This document shows positions 60,340-64,000 of a stretch of 64,000 bases of DNA, piece by piece. Each line of letters starts with the position of its first letter. The stretch's first letter is position 1. Source of the stretch: Bacteroidales bacterium (lineage in GTDB: Bacteria > Bacteroidota > Bacteroidia > Bacteroidales > Bacteroidaceae); assembly GCA_015060965.1 (NCBI GenBank), contig SUXN01000004.1, forward strand, positions 41,470 through 105,469, written 5' to 3'. A model generated the notes under the pieces. That model did no database searches. It was not told the origin of the DNA and saw only the letters and a program-made list of their open reading frames with translations. Made by a program: the position numbers and the translations under genes.

Positions 60340-60894
60340 TTACTTCGCAGCCTTCTTGGCAGCCTTCTTAGCCTCCTTAACGGCCTTCTTCTCAGCCTTA
60401 AGTCTTGCCTTCTCTGCCTTCTTGGCATCCTTCTCGCTCAAAGCAGCCTTACCAGGAGCACCTTTTGCACCAGCCTCTCTAAGAGCAGCCTTTGCAGGAG
60501 CACCCTTTACAGCAGCCTTAGGACTGGCAGCTCTAACTGCAGCCTTTGGAGCTGCCTCTCTAACTGCCTCATACTCGGTAGCCTTAATCTCCTTCGCATT
60601 CTTCTTCTCAGCCTTCTTTGCCACCTTGTTCTTCTTTGCAGCCTTCTTCTCGGCCTTCTCAGCAGCCTTTACAGTAGCCTTTGAAGGAGCGCCCTTTGCA
60701 CCTGCCTCTCTAACAGCAGCCTTTGGAGCTGCCTCTCTAACAGCAGCCTTTGGCTCAGCCTCTCTTACAGCACCCTTAACAGCCTCTTTTGTTGCCTCTT
60801 TCTTGGCAGCAACCTCACCGTTGTTTGCAACCTGAGCGTTAGCAGTAAGGCCCAGAGCAACGAACAACATCATTACAAAAAATTTCACTTTCAT
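60340..60894 (-). CDS. Secreted Lys/Ala-rich repeat protein, 184 aa
   Basis: A signal peptide (FFVMMLFVALGLTANA, cleavage before Q21) is followed by a low-complexity, strongly basic sequence. Two long imperfect duplicates are visible. Residues about 42-72 have AVREAEPKAAVREAAPKA then GAKGAPSKA. Residues about 110-150 have AVREAAPKAAV, RAASPKAAVKGAP, then GAKGAPGKA. Each is followed by a Lys/Ala/Glu helix-forming block. The composition resembles histone H1 tails, but the signal peptide places it outside the cytoplasm. It has a consensus promoter and a strong terminator, so it is probably expressed, perhaps highly. No function is recognised; polyanion binding (LPS, capsule, extracellular DNA) is a guess. 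Confidence 0.8.
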   Translation of the reverse strand: MKVKFFVMMLFVALGLTANAQVANNGEVAAKKEATKEAVKGAVREAEPKAAVREAAPKAAVREAGAKGAPSKATVKAAEKAEKKAAKKNKVAKKAEKKNAKEIKATEYEAVREAAPKAAVRAASPKAAVKGAPAKAALREAGAKGAPGKAALSEKDAKKAEKARLKAEKKAVKEAKKAAKKAAK

Positions 60895-60940
60895 TGTTTA
60901 GAAAATTTATGTTAAAAAATGTTTCTCCCAAAACGAGCCG

Positions 60941-60971
60941 CAAAATTACATATTAATATCCAAACAACAAA
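60941..60971 (-). promoter_or_regulatory. Consensus promoter for the Lys/Ala-rich protein gene
   Basis: On the minus strand TTTG (60968-60971), a 19-bp spacer and TAATTTTG (60941-60948) match the Bacteroides consensus fully. The predicted leader is about 40 nt. Confidence 0.65.
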
Positions 60972-61114
60972 ATTTTTTAATAAAAATCTTGCATTTTTTC
61001 ATTGATATCGCCTTGAAAATGAATAGGAAGGGGGTCAATCGCAATAAAAATAGTGCTTTTACAATAAGGTTATCACTTTTTCTTGTTTAGAAAATTCACA
61101 ATTCATAAAATTTT

Positions 61115-62419
61115 TCAATCCAGCACAACAAGGAATGTGACGCGCTCGTCACTGTTCTGTGAAAGGCTGAGACTACCGCCGTGCAGACGTATTATCTGCT
61201 TCGAGACAGCTAGACCTATTCCCGAGCCGTCCTGCTTTGTGGTAAAGAACGGGGTGAAAATGTTTGCCGCCACGTCGGCCGGGATTGCACCGCCGTTATT
61301 GCTTACTTCAATATGTACCCGCTCGTCGGGCGCAATGTGTGAGCGCAGTTCCACCCACTGCCCATTGCCATTCTGCACACAAGCCTCAACGGCATTCTTC
61401 ACAAGATTAACGATAACCTGCAAGAGCTGCCCTTTATCGCCATATATCATGATATCTGCCGGCTCAACAGCGATAGTCAACTGCACATCCCCATGCTTGA
61501 TGAGAGCACGGACCTCATTGAGCAGCTCAAGCAAATAGAAAGGAGCCTTTTTGGGCGGTGGGATGCGCGTCACCGAACGGAACGAATCGACAAACTGCAT
61601 AAGCCTGTCACTTGTACTGTGTATGGTCTCAAGCCCTTGTTGCATAACCTCGGCATTATCCATATTATGCAACAGAGTACTGCTTATGGATGTCACAGGA
61701 GCAAGCGAGTTCATTATCTCGTGGGTAAGTATGCGCGTGAGTTTTTCCCAGGCAAGACCCTCCCGTGTATCAAGTTCCCTATTGATATTCTCTATTGAGA
61801 TTACACGCAGATTATGTCCCTCATACCGCATCGACGAACAGTTAAGCAAAAGGTTCACATCACCGCTCTCCGTCGCAAAGCACACACTCTTCTGCTCCAT
61901 TGGAGCAATGGCAAGCAACGTATCGGCAAGGTCGGGGGATATCTGTCGCAACCTGTCGACGTGACTGAGCATAGGCACACCCAACAGATTCATAGCTTTG
62001 CCGTTATATTGCTTTACAGCGCCGTTCTCAAGCAGAATAAGAATACCTATGTTAGCACACTCAATGAGTGCTTCAAAATATTTCTCCTTGTCGGCAGCCT
62101 TGGCCTTAGCCTCATCAAGCACCTCCTTTATCTTGTTGAGCGAATAGTTTACAACAGCATGCTTGGTACGTAACGGACTGTCGACAAAACGGAACGAGAA
62201 ATCATTGCTACGGACAGCGCTGAAGACAAATTCAAGGTTCTTGACAACTGTACGGTATACATTCACGAGCCTGTATGCAAGAACGGCAATCAGCACAATC
62301 ACTGGAAAGAGGAAACCATGACGCCCACTCGCCAGAAGCCACCCCAAAAGCACGCTCGCTGCCACCAGCATGGCAACGAGCAACAACGGTCTCAAAAGGG
62401 GCAGCCTGCGTTCCGTCAT
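61115..62419 (-). CDS. NtrB-like sensor histidine kinase, 434 aa
   Basis: Two closely spaced N-terminal membrane helices (about 9-27 and 33-50) leave almost no periplasmic domain. A PAS-like domain (about 105-215, FEALIECANIGILILLENG) follows, then the H-box LTRILTHEIMNSLAPVTSI, the N-box VNLVKNAVEAC and the G-box DGSGIGLAVSKQI. With so little outside the membrane it probably senses a cytoplasmic or membrane signal. The ATG at 62419 overlaps the regulator's stop by 4 bp (ATGA). Confidence 0.93.
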   Translation of the reverse strand: MTERRLPLLRPLLLVAMLVAASVLLGWLLASGRHGFLFPVIVLIAVLAYRLVNVYRTVVKNLEFVFSAVRSNDFSFRFVDSPLRTKHAVVNYSLNKIKEVLDEAKAKAADKEKYFEALIECANIGILILLENGAVKQYNGKAMNLLGVPMLSHVDRLRQISPDLADTLLAIAPMEQKSVCFATESGDVNLLLNCSSMRYEGHNLRVISIENINRELDTREGLAWEKLTRILTHEIMNSLAPVTSISSTLLHNMDNAEVMQQGLETIHSTSDRLMQFVDSFRSVTRIPPPKKAPFYLLELLNEVRALIKHGDVQLTIAVEPADIMIYGDKGQLLQVIVNLVKNAVEACVQNGNGQWVELRSHIAPDERVHIEVSNNGGAIPADVAANIFTPFFTTKQDGSGIGLAVSKQIIRLHGGSLSLSQNSDERVTFLVVLD

Positions 62420-63753
62420 AAACCGTAACGTTTGATTTTGTTGTACAATGTCTGGCGCGTTATTCCCAGGCGTTGTGCCACCATAGAGAGATTGCCTCCA
62501 CAAGACTCAATCTCCGCAACGATAGCTGTGCGCTCAATGTTTTCCAATGTCGTGTCGGCACCATGCGTCTTCCCCTGAGATACATAAAGTTGCAGATGCT
62601 CCGACAGTATCTCGCCCCCGTCACACATGATGACAGCCTTCTCCATTATATTCTGCAACTCGCGGATGTTACCCTCAAAAGAGTGTGCCGTGAGCTTTGC
62701 TGCCGCCTCCTGCGATATATCAAGCAACTCCTTGCCGTACTTCTCGCAATAATGCTTGAGGAATATATTTGCAAGAGGCACAATATCTACCGCTCTCTTC
62801 CTGAGCGGCGGAAGATTTATATGTATGGTATTTATACGGTAGAGAAGGTCCTGACGGAACTCGCCTTTCTCAACCATCGCAAAGAGGTTGCAGTTGGTTG
62901 CCGCCACAAGGCGTATATCTATTTCCTGCGGCACATTACCGCCTATCGGGGTCACCATACGGTTCTGCAATGCCACCAGCATCTTCGCCTGCAAGTGCAA
63001 CGGCAGGTTACCGATCTCATCCATGAACAGCGTGGAACCGTTTGCCGCAACCATCTTTCCGTCGCGGTCACCGTATGCATCGGTGAAGGCACCCTTCTTA
63101 TGGCCGAAGAGCTCACTCTCGAACAGAGGTTCAGGTATCGCACCCATATCAAGGGAGACCATCTCCTTGCCGGCACGTGTTGACAGACGGTGTATCTCGC
63201 GAGCAAGCAGCTCCTTTCCCGTTCCGTTCTCACCTGTTATGAGGACGTTGGCATCAGTTGCAGCCACACGCTCCACCACAGTGCGAATGTGCGCCATTTC
63301 GGAACTCGTTCCCCAAAACATCGGCACCTCCTTACGCACAGGCTTCACCGTCTTCTTGCCCTTCTCCTTGCAGCTGTTCAGGGCATTCGTCAGTGTCTCA
63401 ATGAGTTTTTCGTTGTTCCACGGCTTCACAACAAAGTCGAACGCACCGTGCTTCATGGCCTTAACAGCAAGGTCAATATCGGCATACGCAGTAAAGAGCA
63501 CCACCCTCAACTGCGGGAATTTTGCCTTGGACTCATTTAGCCAGAATATACCCTCATTACCGGTGTTTATTCCTGCATTGAAGTTCATGTCGAGCAACAG
63601 CACGTCGGGTTGCTCGGCAGCTATTGTAGAAAGCAATGTCGTTGGCGAAGAGAGTGTCACCACCTTCGCAAAATAACCGTCGGCAAGCAGTTTCACCGCC
63701 GACAGTATGTTTCTGTTGTCATCTACAATAAGTAATGTTCCTTTCTTTGCCAT
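62416..63753 (-). CDS. Sigma-54-dependent NtrC-family response regulator, 445 aa
   Basis: The receiver domain (1-120) has D11/D12 and phospho-acceptor D55. The AAA+ domain (about 145-375) has Walker A GENGTGKE (174-181) and the sigma-54 contact loop GAFTDA (221-226), where the usual GAFTGA has Asp for Gly, a variant I believe is common in Bacteroidota. A C-terminal Fis-type helix-turn-helix ends the protein (GNLSMVAQRLGITRQTLYNKI). It is followed by its kinase. A candidate -7 box TAACTTCG (63758-63765, minus strand) lies immediately before the ATG. No -24/-12 promoter was found near it. Confidence 0.95.
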   Translation of the reverse strand: MAKKGTLLIVDDNRNILSAVKLLADGYFAKVVTLSSPTTLLSTIAAEQPDVLLLDMNFNAGINTGNEGIFWLNESKAKFPQLRVVLFTAYADIDLAVKAMKHGAFDFVVKPWNNEKLIETLTNALNSCKEKGKKTVKPVRKEVPMFWGTSSEMAHIRTVVERVAATDANVLITGENGTGKELLAREIHRLSTRAGKEMVSLDMGAIPEPLFESELFGHKKGAFTDAYGDRDGKMVAANGSTLFMDEIGNLPLHLQAKMLVALQNRMVTPIGGNVPQEIDIRLVAATNCNLFAMVEKGEFRQDLLYRINTIHINLPPLRKRAVDIVPLANIFLKHYCEKYGKELLDISQEAAAKLTAHSFEGNIRELQNIMEKAVIMCDGGEILSEHLQLYVSQGKTHGADTTLENIERTAIVAEIESCGGNLSMVAQRLGITRQTLYNKIKRYGL

Positions 63754-63887
63754 AGCGCGAAGTTAATAATATTAATCAGAAACAACAATACTTGTTATTC
63801 TTTGAAACTGTTTAAAGTTTATTTTAGCTCTCCGCTATGTCATCCTAACACAGCGGAGGTCCTTACTCATTAAACGTTAAACGTCAA

Positions 63888-64000
63888 TGTCATGTCGAGC
63901 GAGCGCAGCGACGAGACATCTCATAATAACTCATGTCTAAAGTCTTCTTTTGAGATTCCTCACTCCGTATCGGAATGACAAAACAACGTTTTGTTATCGG
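63888..64000. repeat. Dispersed repeat at the window edge
   Basis: GTCGAGCGAGCGCAGCGACGAGACATCTC and GAGATTCCTC...CGGAATGACA arms end in 31 bp (63970-64000) that are the exact reverse complement of 21869-21899. The window stops at the end of this terminal repeat. No gene lies between 63754 and 64000. Confidence 0.6.

Noticed and set aside
62416..63753. GAFTDA in place of GAFTGA as a sign of a regulator that no longer works with sigma-54
   Set aside because: As far as I recall this substitution is frequent in Bacteroidota NtrC-type proteins, and all other AAA+ motifs are intact.
1..64000. CRISPR arrays, tRNA or rRNA genes, and transposase genes
   Set aside because: No regularly spaced repeats with unique spacers, no cloverleaf-like sequence with a TTC loop, and no transposase or integrase motif was seen on either strand.

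Overview
The window is a stretch of a Bacteroidales chromosome (phylum Bacteroidota). It most resembles the Bacteroides/Prevotella group. Evidence: a Bacteroidota-type gene order purH-mreB-mreC-mreD-mrdA-rodA followed by a GldH-like lipoprotein, a PSP1/RicT protein and holB; very few Shine-Dalgarno sequences; Bacteroidota promoter boxes (TTTG, about 20 bp, TAnnTTTG); families typical of the phylum (DUF2723, FISUMP, PepSY-like, DUF6249, WbqC-like); and an anaerobic ribonucleotide reductase (nrdD-nrdG). The genus cannot be fixed from the sequence alone.

Layout. 1-1.4 kb: 3' part of priA. 1.5-6.7 kb: an operon of a giant DUF2723 membrane protein, a polysaccharide deacetylase and queG. 6.8-10 kb: dacB and nadB. 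10.3-17.7 kb: purH, then the rod-shape and peptidoglycan elongation operon mreBCD-mrdA-rodA. 17.7-21.4 kb (minus): metF, holB, ricT, gldH. 22-28.4 kb: accessory genes (a large FISUMP lipoprotein, two secreted PepSY-like proteins, a PAP2-type membrane enzyme and an NAD-dependent epimerase). 29-33.6 kb: rnr and an OmpR/histidine-kinase pair. 34-36.8 kb: nrdG and nrdD. 37.6-43.4 kb: fabK and pepP, separated by an island of about 3.3 kb. 43.8-51 kb (minus): a surface-polysaccharide operon (Wzx-like flippase, two GT4 enzymes, a YfhO-like protein, a GT2 enzyme). 51.2-58.7 kb: metG, a Crp-type regulator, an acyltransferase, then dapB, lepB and a WbqC-like gene. 58.8-63.8 kb: a DUF6249 protein, an ECF sigma factor with a small membrane partner, a secreted Lys/Ala-rich repeat protein, and an NtrBC-like sigma-54 two-component system.

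Most striking gene. At 39.7-41.4 kb one uninterrupted frame joins a complete ECF sigma factor (regions 2 and 4), an inner-membrane helix, a disordered linker and a C-terminal outer-membrane beta-barrel ending in Trp. It could be a sigma factor tethered across the whole envelope. It is coupled to a methyltransferase and sits in an island bounded by exact 64-bp direct repeats of the pepP terminator and stop region, with a diverged pepP tail relic at one end.

The intergenic DNA is crowded with small non-coding repeats: (i) three copies of a 188-191-bp MITE-like element with 16-bp terminal inverted repeats, TAA target duplications and a conserved palindromic core; (ii) elements with a 19-bp inverted repeat beginning AACGTGAGTTCG; (iii) elements ending in CCGATAACAAAACG; (iv) a two-copy element lying at gene 3' ends; (v) CTCC-rich hairpins. 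An 86-bp tandem duplication has made a 30-codon leader frame in front of the flippase gene. I saw no tRNA, rRNA, CRISPR array or transposase gene.
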